IMG/VR virus record: IMGVR_UViG_3300032431_000001
Span: 124,400-188,399 of that record
Strand: one strand, 5' to 3'
DNA length: 64,000 nucleotides
Origin: a virus
Made by a program: the position numbers and the translations under genes. The notes beneath the pieces were generated by a model. The model did no database searches, was not told the DNA's origin, and worked only from the letters and a program-made list of their open reading frames with translations. Below are positions 24,991-34,269 of the stretch, piece by piece (position 1 is the stretch's first letter; each line of letters begins with the position of its first letter).

Positions 24991-26169
24991 ATGCCAAAAA
25001 ACCCGCTTATATTCCCTGATGAATTCATACTTGATGGCACTGTCTCCGACTCTGGTATTGGCGCATTGGAGGTAGCTGTAAATAGTTTAAGCATTGCATC
25101 TAAATCTGGAGCGATGCGCCAGGCTAATGCGATCCGAGTTGGTGGGTTAGGTTCGATTAGAAACCAGAATAGCGGAATGCCGACATTACATAGCTTGTTA
25201 CCAACGCGATCGATCGGCAAGTTCACAATCGTGGCGGCTGAGCCAACTGGGACACTCGGTTATTTTTTAGGAGGGGTTAGGGATAATGGTGTTCCCACTT
25301 TAAGAGTAGATCGCTTTACGTTTGCGACCAACACTACCGTCAATATAGGCAGCGTTTGGCTTAACTGGTACGCTTTCTGTACTGGGAATTCCACCCAAGG
25401 CTACACAGTCCTTAATGCTACATTTTGGAGACTGGTTTTTGCGTCAGAGTTGATAGGGCAAATTGGTTCAACTACTTTCCCCGAAAGGGGGCTTGGGGCG
25501 AGCCTGAAAAGTCAAACAAAAGGGTATATGTGTGCTGGTGCGAGCGGGGGGACAGTATACCAGAATATTGATAGATTTACTTTTGTGGGGGAAGTTTGTG
25601 TCTCAATCGCATCCTTAGTGCAGGCTAGAGTTTGGGGCGCTGGATTTGGCAATAGGTTTAACGGATACCTCGCTGGAGGCGATGCCAATTCTAATGGTAC
25701 TGCGAACATAGAAAGATTTTCTTACGCCTCGGAGACAAAGACCAATATTACGGCATTGTTGTCTCGACAAAAATATCAGAGCAGTACGTGGGTACCTGGA
25801 ACCAGAACTACCGCTTATTTGGCGGGAGGTTTAGCTTTTGGGAGATTCCCTGATCCCGTAAACAGCAATTTTGTAGTACACCCTACTAATTCTATTGACA
25901 GATTCTTGTTTGTTGGTGAAACCTGTGCTCCAATCGGGAATACAATACAATTTGGCACTTATACTTTTGCTGCGACCGGAAATCCAGTTCGCACCGTTAT
26001 GGCCGGGGGTATTACCCATTCAGACACTTACCCTAGTCAGAGTGCTACAATAATAAACTCTACTCGGGTTTGGGGTTTCACATTCACCACAGAAACCAAC
26101 GAAATACTTGGTGCCGTATTGTCGCAAGGTCGGTATGCCTTAAACGGATTAGATAATTCCAACTTATAG
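24991..26169 (+). CDS. Kelch-like repeat fibre protein (392 aa)
   Basis: Repeats with the pattern GYxxGG...xxIxRFxFxxET are visible: YFLGGVRDNGVPTLRVDRFT, then IDRFTFVGEVC, YLAGGDANSNGTANIERFS, YLAGGL...SIDRFLFVGETC and VMAGGIT. They imply a beta-propeller of about 50-residue blades. In phages such propellers occur in tail fibres and bind host surface sugars. It starts 6 bp after the preceding stop. A host-range determinant is likely. Confidence 0.6.
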   Translation: MPKNPLIFPDEFILDGTVSDSGIGALEVAVNSLSIASKSGAMRQANAIRVGGLGSIRNQNSGMPTLHSLLPTRSIGKFTIVAAEPTGTLGYFLGGVRDNGVPTLRVDRFTFATNTTVNIGSVWLNWYAFCTGNSTQGYTVLNATFWRLVFASELIGQIGSTTFPERGLGASLKSQTKGYMCAGASGGTVYQNIDRFTFVGEVCVSIASLVQARVWGAGFGNRFNGYLAGGDANSNGTANIERFSYASETKTNITALLSRQKYQSSTWVPGTRTTAYLAGGLAFGRFPDPVNSNFVVHPTNSIDRFLFVGETCAPIGNTIQFGTYTFAATGNPVRTVMAGGITHSDTYPSQSATIINSTRVWGFTFTTETNEILGAVLSQGRYALNGLDNSNL

Positions 26170-26184
26170 CTTGGTAGTAAAAAC

Positions 26185-26814
26185 ATGGAAAAAGTAAACC
26201 TATCTTTAAACGGAATTCCGGGTACATTATGGGAAATTAGGCGACAAGAAAGTATTCATCCGTATCTAGGCTTGAGGCAGGCAATCTTAATAATCGACAC
26301 GCAAGAGAAGGCACTAAGACAAGGTGCGCTAACTCAAAAAAAAATGCGCTTAACCCTAAAAACGCAACAGCAAGATTTGCCAAATAGTTTAGGTGATCTG
26401 CGAGAGATTCTGTTAGATGAAATTGAGATAACACAATACCAATTAGACTCTTTTTATCAACTTCTTGTTGACGCAAAAGCAGAGTTAGATACAGCGATCA
26501 AGGAAAAGCTTCGCATTGAGAAATTAAACCCTGCCATGATTGCCGGAACTTACGAAACTATCCAGATGTCTTATGCTAACGAGTCTTTTCAATGCAAGCT
26601 AGCAAGATCGGTGGTTGTTTCTGTATTAAGTGCTGCTAGGGGGATTTCGGAAGGAGCCGCCGAAGTTCTGTATGATTCAAACTGTTTGTCCGCAGAAGAC
26701 CAACAAAAATTCAAGGCAAATATCGAGATGCAGTTGCAACAGCTTTTGTTGGGACCCGTGAATCCATCTTTAGTAAGCACTAACGGAGGTTTAAATGGTT
26801 CTGTCATTAACTGA
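26185..26814 (+). CDS. Hypothetical helical protein (209 aa)
   Basis: Mostly helical with heptad-like Leu spacing (residues 40-110, including LTLKTQQQDLPNSLGDLRE and EITQYQLDSFYQLLVDAK). It could be a fibre chaperone or a trimeric stalk part. Its end overlaps the next gene by 20 bp. Unrecognised family; a role in the fibre module comes from context. Confidence 0.5.
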   Translation: MEKVNLSLNGIPGTLWEIRRQESIHPYLGLRQAILIIDTQEKALRQGALTQKKMRLTLKTQQQDLPNSLGDLREILLDEIEITQYQLDSFYQLLVDAKAELDTAIKEKLRIEKLNPAMIAGTYETIQMSYANESFQCKLARSVVVSVLSAARGISEGAAEVLYDSNCLSAEDQQKFKANIEMQLQQLLLGPVNPSLVSTNGGLNGSVIN

Positions 26815-28933
26815 GATTAGAAAGAGTGTTGTTTTCGCCGTTGAGGGAAGGCTCTCTACACTTCAAAATCAAATCCCTAACTTTTCTCGATCGTCACCAA
26901 TGACGCTAGAAGCTGCGGTCAATCTATCCGTCAACCTGCTTCCCGTTCAGAGCAATGTTCCGGCGATCGACCCGCAAGACGGTTCTATTCTCGTAGAACC
27001 TAGTCAAACGAATTTATTAAATTACAACCTAGACCTGAAGCAGACCGTTTGGCAGAAAGGGAGTAACGTTACGGTTCGCGGAGACGTTGTACAGGCACCG
27101 GACGGATCTCAACGAGGCGATCGCCTTTCGTGGGGCGTTGGGACAGGAAACACGCAATTAATCCAGAGACCTGTCACACTAAAAGCTGGGACACAATACT
27201 ACTTATCAGGACTAATGAAGCTGGTAGGTGGAAGATTCGCTGCCAGCGATACTATTAAGATGATAGGAGGAGTCGTTGGCACGGCAACAATGAGCTTTAC
27301 CAATTTAAATACTTATCTTGGTAACTACCGCTGGATGGAGTTAGCTTTCACCACGCTGGGAACGCAGCCCGCCAAATTGCCCGATACAACTACAGGTCAA
27401 GGTTATACAGTCAGTTCCGTGTCGGGAAATAGTGTGACGTTGATCGGCGTTACCGGAGTTGTCGGTAACGATCTAACTGGAGGTCAAATTAGTTTCTCCA
27501 ATAATTTAGCTAAAAAATACACTATTGTCGGGAATGTAGTATCAAATTCTAACCTCACTATCACTACAGATCCAGCCTCTGGCAGTATTACTACTGACGG
27601 CGTAACGACCGCGCATACAGCACAAATTGATGGCGCTCCCGATGTTGTTTCCATGTTGCAGGTTTATGTCGAGTCTGCGGTCTCCCTGGATTGGGGTGGG
27701 CTTCAACTAGAGCAAGGTCTATTCCGAACCTCGATGATCTATCAAGATGCGAACATAACCCCCCGATCGCCAACAAGATTGCTGTATCGCAAGCAAAGCA
27801 ATCCGCTGACTGGGTTGAAAACTTTTGGTCTACTGATCACTTTAAAATTTTGGCGAGGCGATGGGAACGTACTGCTTGCCGGCAATTTCAATGTTGCAAT
27901 TGTCAACAGCAGATTAAGGTTAACCGTCGGCAATACCGTTGTAAACGATCCGTTGGTGTTACCGCCCGCTCCACAGATATACATTCAGGTAAATGGGGAG
28001 AGTTTTACTCTAAGCCTGTTTATCAATAAAAAGCTGGTAGCGCGCTCAAATCTTTCAGGGTTTCAACCGAGCGTTTCTCAAGTCGTACTAACGTCTCTAG
28101 GTGTCCGTTGCTTTAATCGGATAGTCGCGCTTAATCGGGCATTCGCAGATGGATCTGTAGCGATCGGGGAATTCGCGCAGTCCGAAATGGCTGATGTTTT
28201 GTTTTCCGAAATAACAGACGTGGGCGCGATCGCCGTTGCAGTTCCTGAACTTGTCTTACCGTTTGTGACAATTCCATCACCAGAAGCACCTGCCGCCACC
28301 AGTGAAATTCAAGCGATTAACTCTGCTGGACGAACGGTCACAGTTTTGGACGGCAACGGATTTTCGACATCAGGCTCCGTAATTATTTATAGACCTGCTA
28401 GTGATGGTGATCGGGCGATCGGTTACTTAGTGATTACAGGTAAGACTGGTAATACAATCTCTCTTGACAGTGTTTCTGGAATAGCCTTGGGAGATAGACT
28501 CGTACTAGATTTTGTTGCTAGACCTGGGAAAGCCTCTGTTCGACTGCCATTTTCGCCGATCGACCCCCAAGCTATTACCAGTATTGACGTAGGAAACAAG
28601 CGAGTCACGGTGGGTTCGTCTTTGGCTTTTGTCGAAAAATCTCGTGCCATCATTCAATCACCGCTTTATCAAGACGTGTCGGAAGTAATTGTCGAAACCG
28701 TAGACAATACTAATAATCGACTAACCTTGAATTCGATCTTAGGGATTGTCATTGGCGACATTATCGCGCAGCCAGACGAAGAAGTTGAAATACCCACGGA
28801 ATGCTACTTCGTGGATTTGTTGTCACCGAATCCGGCGATCGGAATAGATCAGAAAGCTACTAACGGATTCGTTCTGAGTAATAAAGGCGTTGGTGATGTA
28901 ACCGTACAAACGACAATTAAGGTTTATTTGTAA
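26795..28933 (+). CDS. Tail fibre/adhesin-like protein (712 aa)
   Basis: Residues about 65-180 (EPSQTNLLNYNLDLKQTVWQ and onward, including LKAGTQYYLSGLMKL and WGGLQLEQG) match the carbohydrate-binding-like domain common in phage fibres. Residues 330-470 read as a LamG/concanavalin-like sheet. The last third has two or more beta units ending in GD(R/I) (GIALGDRLVLDFV, GIVIGDIIAQP), recalling the repeats in the sheath. Probable receptor-binding fibre. Confidence 0.65.
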   Translation: MVLSLTEIRKSVVFAVEGRLSTLQNQIPNFSRSSPMTLEAAVNLSVNLLPVQSNVPAIDPQDGSILVEPSQTNLLNYNLDLKQTVWQKGSNVTVRGDVVQAPDGSQRGDRLSWGVGTGNTQLIQRPVTLKAGTQYYLSGLMKLVGGRFAASDTIKMIGGVVGTATMSFTNLNTYLGNYRWMELAFTTLGTQPAKLPDTTTGQGYTVSSVSGNSVTLIGVTGVVGNDLTGGQISFSNNLAKKYTIVGNVVSNSNLTITTDPASGSITTDGVTTAHTAQIDGAPDVVSMLQVYVESAVSLDWGGLQLEQGLFRTSMIYQDANITPRSPTRLLYRKQSNPLTGLKTFGLLITLKFWRGDGNVLLAGNFNVAIVNSRLRLTVGNTVVNDPLVLPPAPQIYIQVNGESFTLSLFINKKLVARSNLSGFQPSVSQVVLTSLGVRCFNRIVALNRAFADGSVAIGEFAQSEMADVLFSEITDVGAIAVAVPELVLPFVTIPSPEAPAATSEIQAINSAGRTVTVLDGNGFSTSGSVIIYRPASDGDRAIGYLVITGKTGNTISLDSVSGIALGDRLVLDFVARPGKASVRLPFSPIDPQAITSIDVGNKRVTVGSSLAFVEKSRAIIQSPLYQDVSEVIVETVDNTNNRLTLNSILGIVIGDIIAQPDEEVEIPTECYFVDLLSPNPAIGIDQKATNGFVLSNKGVGDVTVQTTIKVYL

Positions 28934-29997
28934 TGGCCGATCGCATCAATACTGACGGGCTACTTGAGATACTGCATTCAGAAACGGGGGCTTACATCCC
29001 GGCGATAGCTCTTTTACAAACCGAAGGTGGGTTGTTGACATCGCTCGTGCCTGCACAAACAGCACTGATTTCTGATATCCGCAATGCTAGTGCTTATCTG
29101 GAATACATTAACAGCGAGCTAACGTCTATTAGGACTGAGTTAATTTCTTCAGGAAATAAAACAACCCAGTCTAATGTCTTTCTAAGTCAGGTTAATGAAG
29201 CACTCACGAATGTCAATGGGGCGATCGACTCACTGGAATCGTGGAGTGCGGCGACAAATACTTTGCTGGAAGTTTTGCAATCGAGTCTTGTTCAAGTTTC
29301 CGGGAAGCTCCCGGCAAGTCTAGGCGTGAAAATTAGGGATGCCAGTTTATCGGTTGCGCTGGCCTCCGATAGTACGGTTTTCACATCCCTCAGTGCTATC
29401 CTTGCCACATTGTCTACAAGTGGAAGTTCGGTCTCCACATTAACTGCTGCATTGTCAGCAAAAATCCCGACAAGTCTAGGCGTGAAGCTTAGGGATGCTA
29501 GTTTATCGGTGGCTCTCGCGTCAGATAGTACGGTTTTTGCTTCGCTTACCAGTATATTGTCCGCACTATCAGACGGCGGATCAAACTCAGCACTATCTTA
29601 TCTAGCCACCGTTGCTAGCGCTCAGTTTTGGCGAACCCCAACTAAAATCAATACTGCGTCACCGATTATCAACGCCGCGACAACAGCAACAAGTTCAGCA
29701 GCTTACACCGTAAATTCGCAAACAACCGGTATTTCTTTGCAGAATTTCTTTTCCTCCGCTGCATTAAGTGCTCAGTTTGCGATCGAAATGCGCGTGACCG
29801 TTGGCGCATCCTCGCTTTCAGACAGGCATTATTACTATCGTGGAGATGTAGCGAGCCCTTTTCTGGCGAGTGCGGGGGCGTTCTCAGGGGAATCTCCAAT
29901 TATTGTGCCAACACACGGATTCGCACAGGTCGTGGTGCATCTTGCTGCGATCGCCGGTGGTGGAAACGTCACAACTTTCGCCAAGGAGATTAGGTGA
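28933..29997 (+). CDS. Fibre-associated protein with internal repeat (354 aa)
   Basis: The ATG overlaps the preceding stop. A helical N-terminal half (ISDIRNASAYLEYINSELTS) is followed by two near-identical blocks containing SLGVK(I/L)RDASLSVALASD at about residues 132-151 and 177-196. The C-terminal domain ends with HYYYRGDVASPFLASAGAFS and a Pro/His turn, seen in phage tail proteins of unknown role. Probably a virion part of the fibre tip or stalk. Confidence 0.55.
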   Translation: MADRINTDGLLEILHSETGAYIPAIALLQTEGGLLTSLVPAQTALISDIRNASAYLEYINSELTSIRTELISSGNKTTQSNVFLSQVNEALTNVNGAIDSLESWSAATNTLLEVLQSSLVQVSGKLPASLGVKIRDASLSVALASDSTVFTSLSAILATLSTSGSSVSTLTAALSAKIPTSLGVKLRDASLSVALASDSTVFASLTSILSALSDGGSNSALSYLATVASAQFWRTPTKINTASPIINAATTATSSAAYTVNSQTTGISLQNFFSSAALSAQFAIEMRVTVGASSLSDRHYYYRGDVASPFLASAGAFSGESPIIVPTHGFAQVVVHLAAIAGGGNVTTFAKEIR

Positions 29998-30527
29998 CAA
30001 TATTATCCGATAAAATCGCAACCCTAATTTTAGAACCTGAAGATATAGAGTCTCAAGTTTTAGAAGTTTGCGCGATACTAAACAAACCAGAACCGATCGC
30101 CCCTGTGAGCGAAACAAAATATAATCTCAAGTCTGTACTTATTCCGCACCTGATCGAAGAAGGGATTTTAGATCCAGCGAAGTTGGAGGCGATCGCCACG
30201 CACCCAGTCTGCGCGGATTTCCTTAAAGCCCTTATCCGCGATCACTATAATGGAGCAACAGCGCTATCATCGACTATTCAACAATTGCTGGCTGCGGGGC
30301 AAACATTTTTAATACTAACCGAGGCCGAAGTTGTCGCGGTGCAAGATCGATTCGATGTTGAAAAGATTGTCGAAATAGATGAAGCTAAACCAATAGAACA
30401 GCGGAGGTATGACGAATGGACTGAAGAAGTCCCGCAAGACCCCATAAGTTGGGCGATGACAAATCTGGAGCGGGCGATCGACGGATCTGAGGTTTTGCAA
30501 ATACTAGGAGAGCTTTATGGCGACTAA
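29994..30527 (+). CDS. Hypothetical fibre-assembly protein (177 aa)
   Basis: The GTG start overlaps the TGA of the fibre-associated gene by four bases. It is acidic and helical (PEDIESQVLEVCAIL, EVVAVQDRFDVEKIVEIDEA). Size, acidity and location right after fibre genes are typical for fibre assembly chaperones, but no signature confirms this. Confidence 0.45.
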   Translation: MTILSDKIATLILEPEDIESQVLEVCAILNKPEPIAPVSETKYNLKSVLIPHLIEEGILDPAKLEAIATHPVCADFLKALIRDHYNGATALSSTIQQLLAAGQTFLILTEAEVVAVQDRFDVEKIVEIDEAKPIEQRRYDEWTEEVPQDPISWAMTNLERAIDGSEVLQILGELYGD

Positions 30528-30774
30528 AAAGACAAGTGAATCATTCGCGACAAAGACCGCAGGCGAATTAATGGTGGGCGATCGGTTTAGACCTATAGGA
30601 TCTCCGCCGTGGCAAGAGGCTGTTTCCGTGGAAAAGGTTGAAAGTGATCTATTAGATCCTGAACTAAATACAAAAAAAGAAATCGTTACCTGTACGACGA
30701 AAGTTGACGGAAATATAGAAGAGTTTCGTTTTACCGCCTTTAGTAATATTGAGGTCGAAGTATTAGATGCCTGA
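30517..30774 (+). CDS. Small hypothetical protein (85 aa)
   Basis: Overlaps the previous gene by 11 bp and ends the fibre operon. Beta-rich small protein (GELMVGDRFRPIG, IVTCTTKVDGNIEEFRF), perhaps an SH3-like or barrel fold. Function unknown. Confidence 0.5.
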   Translation: MATKKTSESFATKTAGELMVGDRFRPIGSPPWQEAVSVEKVESDLLDPELNTKKEIVTCTTKVDGNIEEFRFTAFSNIEVEVLDA

Positions 30775-30810
30775 TTATGGGCTTACACACGACAACGTAG
30801 CGTGTACTTT

Positions 30811-30855
30811 AAAAAAGAAGGGGCGATCGAATTAATCGATCGCCCCTTCTTTTTT
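30811..30855. terminator. Bidirectional terminator
   Basis: Long palindrome: A-run, GAAGGGGCGATCGA, AT loop, the complement and T-run. It separates the fibre operon from the leftward 30868 gene. Confidence 0.9.
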
Positions 30856-30867
30856 ATCAACTTACGA

Positions 30868-31140
30868 TCACATCTTTTGGGTTTCTGTCGATCGTCGAGA
30901 CTGCACCTCGATAGCGCATTCTCGCACCATAGTAGCGATAATCATCATCACATGGTCTGGGATTCCGTCGTCTGCTGCTTTTACAATAGCGAGTAGTCCG
31001 CTTGCTAAACCGATTAAAAAAGAGGTATCCTCTTCTTGAGGGGCTAGTATCGAGGATGCGATCACAACGATGGTTGGTTCCATCTTCGACTCGGCAGCAC
31101 AAATCCGATCTATTTCTTCAGACGTTAATTTAGTTCTCAT
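30868..31140 (-). CDS. Small hypothetical protein (90 aa)
   Basis: Helical, with one moderately hydrophobic stretch (FLIGLASGLLAIVKAADDG) that could be a buried helix or a weak membrane segment. Unrecognised. It stands alone; the spacer 31141-31284 to the right holds the promoter region of the divergent 31285 gene. Confidence 0.45.
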   Translation of the reverse strand: MRTKLTSEEIDRICAAESKMEPTIVVIASSILAPQEEDTSFLIGLASGLLAIVKAADDGIPDHVMMIIATMVRECAIEVQSRRSTETQKM

Positions 31141-31284
31141 TTGAACCTAATACGATACGATAAATTCACTATAACATACATCTGACATTTAGCAATCGAT
31201 AATTAAAATATGTTTAACGTCTTATAAGTTGTGCAACAGCAAGGATTGTCTTAAAATAAATATATAACTTAGCTTGTGTGTAGT

Positions 31285-31878
31285 ATGATTTACTTTGCGG
31301 GATTCCGTAATTGGGAGCAGCAATTTGGCGCGCTGTTTAGTATTGCCAATACAGAACCAGATATATTCAAAGGTCGCATCGATCGCCTGTCTTTCTTTGT
31401 ACCAACATGGAAGGACGTGAATTTGTGGAAAACAAGTTTCAAGACAGATGCAGACTGGAATCAGTTTGTTTCTATGTACAGAATTGTCTGTCGGACGCGG
31501 TGGGACGAAATACATCGCTGGCTCAATGAGCTAACACCAGACAAAGATATGACGCTACTGTGCTGGGAACCTACCTCTAAAAGGTGTCACCGATCGCTAG
31601 CTGCAAAATTTGTTGAGGTGTATCGCCCCGATTGTTATGGCGGCTTAGATGTCCAAAACCCGTATCGCAAACGCTGTCGGCACAAGAATGTCACCTATGA
31701 TATTCTTGTGATGGAGTCTCCTTGGTGTGAGGGTTTTTGCTTCTCGCTATCAGTCGGATCTGGCGTCGGCAAGATTGGTAACCATCCAGATTATCCGTAT
31801 CTAAGGGGCGTTTGGGCTTTGCCAGAATACGCAATAGCCGCTGCGGTTGAATTTATTAAAAACGACCAGCAAGAATAA
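31285..31878 (+). CDS. DUF488-like protein (197 aa)
   Basis: The motif LLCWEPTSKRCHRSLAAKF at about residues 90-108 matches the DUF488 hallmark (CxE...CHR). The N-terminal part (MIYFAGFRNWEQQFGALF) and the WDEIHRWLNEL helix fit a small alpha/beta fold. DUF488 proteins are of uncertain biochemical role and are frequent in phages and bacteria. The ATG at 31285 is preferred over a GTG at 31276. Confidence 0.65.
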   Translation: MIYFAGFRNWEQQFGALFSIANTEPDIFKGRIDRLSFFVPTWKDVNLWKTSFKTDADWNQFVSMYRIVCRTRWDEIHRWLNELTPDKDMTLLCWEPTSKRCHRSLAAKFVEVYRPDCYGGLDVQNPYRKRCRHKNVTYDILVMESPWCEGFCFSLSVGSGVGKIGNHPDYPYLRGVWALPEYAIAAAVEFIKNDQQE

Positions 31879-31880
31879 AA

Positions 31881-31915
31881 AAAGGGGGCGATCGAAAATA
31901 CTATCGATCGCCTTC
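31881..31915 (+). terminator. Imperfect hairpin after the DUF488-like gene
   Basis: AAGGGGGCGATCGA pairs imperfectly with ATCGATCGCCTTCC. There is no T-run, so termination is uncertain. Confidence 0.35.
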
Positions 31916-31978
31916 CATTGCATACAAATAATAAAGTATTTGCACTTGTCTGTTAAACTGTTTGATAGTAATTAGGCT

Positions 31979-32221
31979 GTGAAAGTAATGAGTAAAGTGA
32001 TCGATAAGTCCGAATTGATTTATCAAATCCAGGTTGCGTGTGTAGAATTGGATGCGATCGAACTCGCGAAATGTTCGGCATTAGCTGAGTGCAAGCTAAT
32101 CGGGCGGTACGCGACGACCGCGAGATTAATGGATTTTTCGACAAAAAGATTAACCGCGATCGCGCAAAAGTTGCTCAATCACAAAGCTGCTAGTGAGGAC
32201 TCTTTACTGGAACACGAATAA
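31979..32221 (+). CDS. Small hypothetical protein (80 aa)
   Basis: Either GTG at 31979 or ATG at 31988. All-helical, with DAIELAKCSALAECKLIGRY in the middle and a terminator 12 bp after the stop. Unknown role. Confidence 0.45.
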   Translation: MKVMSKVIDKSELIYQIQVACVELDAIELAKCSALAECKLIGRYATTARLMDFSTKRLTAIAQKLLNHKAASEDSLLEHE

Positions 32222-32232
32222 TTTTAAACAAC

Positions 32233-32277
32233 AAAAAGCCCTCAGTAATTATTAAAAACAATTACTGAGGGCTTTTT
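32233..32277 (+). terminator. Intrinsic terminator
   Basis: AAAAAGCCCTCAGTAATT pairs perfectly with its complement, ending TTTTT. The following gap, 32278-32463, shows only HIP1-type sites. Confidence 0.85.
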
Positions 32278-32463
32278 AGCTCTACTAGCAAGTCTCGCGA
32301 CTGCGATTTTCGTAATATGTTTCGATCGCCCACAACAAAAAAGCGCTACGAACCGAGCACTGATTCACGAGATTTTCTTGGGAAACTAGCAACAAAATTA
32401 CCACAATTGTAGGCGAAAATCCCTAATTTCAACCCAGAAACTGTCAACATTTTGTTAGCTGAT

Positions 32464-32492
32464 TTGGCATTTAAGAACTTCTAGTGTAGAAT
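32464..32492 (+). promoter_or_regulatory. Sigma70-type promoter for the hub-like gene
   Basis: TTGGCA (32464-32469), 17 bp, TAGAAT (32487-32492). The leader then runs through two terminator-like hairpins before the ATG at 32632. Confidence 0.65.
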
Positions 32493-32528
32493 TGGAACAA
32501 TAATTCACTTCAAAGATATCCCTAAAAG

Positions 32529-32643
32529 GAGTCTCCGCACTTAACTTGCGCCGAGGCTCCTTTTTTGATTTATATGCCAAAAAACGAGACTCCGCGTTTA
32601 ACTTGCGTCGAGGCTCCTTTTTTTGACTTATATGCCAAAAAAC
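32529..32643. repeat. Tandem 57/58-bp leader duplication containing terminator hairpins
   Basis: Units 32529-32585 and 32586-32643 differ at a handful of positions. Each has a GAGxCTCCGC...GCGxCGAGGCTCC stem, a 6-7 T-run and then TATATGCCAAAAAAC, so each carries its own ATG. The first stem is stronger because GG precedes it and extends the pairing. Only the second ATG (32632) opens the long reading frame. Confidence 0.85.
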
Positions 32644-33579
32644 GATTCAGAATCTACGGGTTTCGCTCCCGAAGCCCCGACATCTCCGCAAGTTACCGGA
32701 ATTGCGATCGAAGACGTCAAACTGACCACAGTACCGTTCGCGGAACTTGGGGAAAATCTACCGACCGGATTATTCCACGAAGGAGAGCGACTGCATTCTT
32801 ACACACTCGCTCCCTTTACCGGTGAACTAGAAGTGATGCTAGAAGAGCTCTTTAACTCGAAAAAACAGGGTGTCGAGAAAGTGTATTCGACCTTGCGCCA
32901 ATTCCTGCCGAACGCTATCCACGATATCGGCGGTATCCCCCTAAACAAGCTCGAATCAGATCCGAGGCGACTGATCGATCGCATGGATTTGGGCGACGTA
33001 TTTTCTGTGGTGCTCAGCCTTCGATGCAACTACCACGGCAAAAGCGATATCGCAATTTCCGGGCAGTGTCCAAACTGCAATACTAAAAATGCGGATCAGG
33101 GGGACTACGCCCAACCCTACCACGACCTTGGCACTGTCGAAGTCAAATACTATCAGCATTTACCACAGGAACCGCTGTTCGATATTGCGCTAGAAGATGG
33201 ATTTACAGTAACTGGTGAACATATCAATAAACTAAGGATGCGCCCACTGCGGTTTCACCAATTAAAAGCGATGGGCGATCCCAACAGTGGTAAGTTTCCC
33301 AACCTGAATATGATTTCGTCTTTGATGCACTCGTTCCCCGAATCGACTTCATATCGGGAACCCAAGGGTGACTTTTTTGACAAAAATTTGTACGCTCGAC
33401 TGATCGGATCGCCCCGCGACAAAAAAATAGTGTTTGACGCTCTCGAAAAATTGCAGCCAGGCCCCGTGATGTCGATCGACATGGACTGCATCAACTGTTC
33501 CTACCAGTGGAAGGAGGGTATACCGTGGGGGCAACTCCCCTCCTTTCTATATGGGACTATTAGTCCCATCAGATCCTGA
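32632..33579 (+). CDS. Baseplate hub assembly-like protein with zinc ribbon (315 aa)
   Basis: Two Cys pairs form a zinc ribbon: CPNC in the middle (about residue 147) and CINC near the C-terminus, followed by SYQWKEGIPW. This is the layout of T4 gp26/gp51-type baseplate hub proteins and their relatives in other myoviruses, which act in central hub assembly. I recognise the pattern, not a strong sequence match. Its end overlaps the next gene. No Shine-Dalgarno is visible; a terminator hairpin lies directly upstream. Confidence 0.55.
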   Translation: MPKNDSESTGFAPEAPTSPQVTGIAIEDVKLTTVPFAELGENLPTGLFHEGERLHSYTLAPFTGELEVMLEELFNSKKQGVEKVYSTLRQFLPNAIHDIGGIPLNKLESDPRRLIDRMDLGDVFSVVLSLRCNYHGKSDIAISGQCPNCNTKNADQGDYAQPYHDLGTVEVKYYQHLPQEPLFDIALEDGFTVTGEHINKLRMRPLRFHQLKAMGDPNSGKFPNLNMISSLMHSFPESTSYREPKGDFFDKNLYARLIGSPRDKKIVFDALEKLQPGPVMSIDMDCINCSYQWKEGIPWGQLPSFLYGTISPIRS

Positions 33580-33775
33580 AAGTATTCAGATGCAGCGTCA
33601 GTACCGTGAAGATAGTATCTTTTTTCTATGTACTGGCGAACAGGCTCCGTTTAGTTCTCGCGAGGAAGTGCTGCGGATGGCCGTAGCCACTCGCAATTAC
33701 TACGTAAAAAAACTGGCAGACACTTACGATCGCCAGCGCCAAGAAATGGAAAAAAGCTCTTCGAGAAAGCGGTAA
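33551..33775 (+). CDS. Small protein overlapping the hub-like gene (74 aa)
   Basis: The ATG lies 29 bases inside the previous gene, in the +1 frame. Charged and helical (SREEVLRMAVATRNYYVKKL), typical of small tail accessory proteins. Coupling by termination-reinitiation is the simplest reading; a frameshift product joined to the hub-like protein is possible. Confidence 0.5.
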   Translation: MGLLVPSDPESIQMQRQYREDSIFFLCTGEQAPFSSREEVLRMAVATRNYYVKKLADTYDRQRQEMEKSSSRKR

Positions 33776-33781
33776 TCATCA

Positions 33782-34225
33782 GTGGTAACACAAAGTATCG
33801 TGGGTATTGTTCAAAAAAATCCCAAAGAGGCGATCGTACACAATATATGGATCGCCATTCTTCCCAAAATCAAAGATTGGCTAGAAACTTCCGGTAAACA
33901 CAAGCAGAAAGTCAAGATTGAACTCATCTTTAAATCTGAAGATTTGACAAGCTTTTCGCTGGTTTCGGAGGTTTCGCAGCACGACGAATTTAGGATCGGA
34001 ACGCTTGTCGGGGTCGATATTTCTAAGCGCACAGGCCTCGAACAAATGAGTCTAACTCAGCGACTCGAACACGCAGAAAAATCGATTAAGCCAATAATTT
34101 TGGAAACCCTCGCTACTAAGAGGGCTACAAATCGCAGTTTAAAAATCCGGGTATCGATTGGGGCTGGGGTCTGTCGCTGGATCGAAAAAATTTACGGCGT
34201 GGAAACTTCGGATTTTGACGACTAA
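33782..34225 (+). CDS. Hypothetical protein (147 aa)
   Basis: GTG start. Mixed alpha/beta (QKVKIELIFKSEDLTSFSLV) with a basic C-terminal third (LATKRATNRSLKIRVSIGAG). Lies between the hub-like and terminase genes, so probably a virion or packaging accessory; unrecognised. Confidence 0.5.
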   Translation: MVTQSIVGIVQKNPKEAIVHNIWIAILPKIKDWLETSGKHKQKVKIELIFKSEDLTSFSLVSEVSQHDEFRIGTLVGVDISKRTGLEQMSLTQRLEHAEKSIKPIILETLATKRATNRSLKIRVSIGAGVCRWIEKIYGVETSDFDD

Positions 34226-34269
34226 ACCGAAGTCTCAAGGTCAGATGGTAATTTTTAGTTTTAGATATT

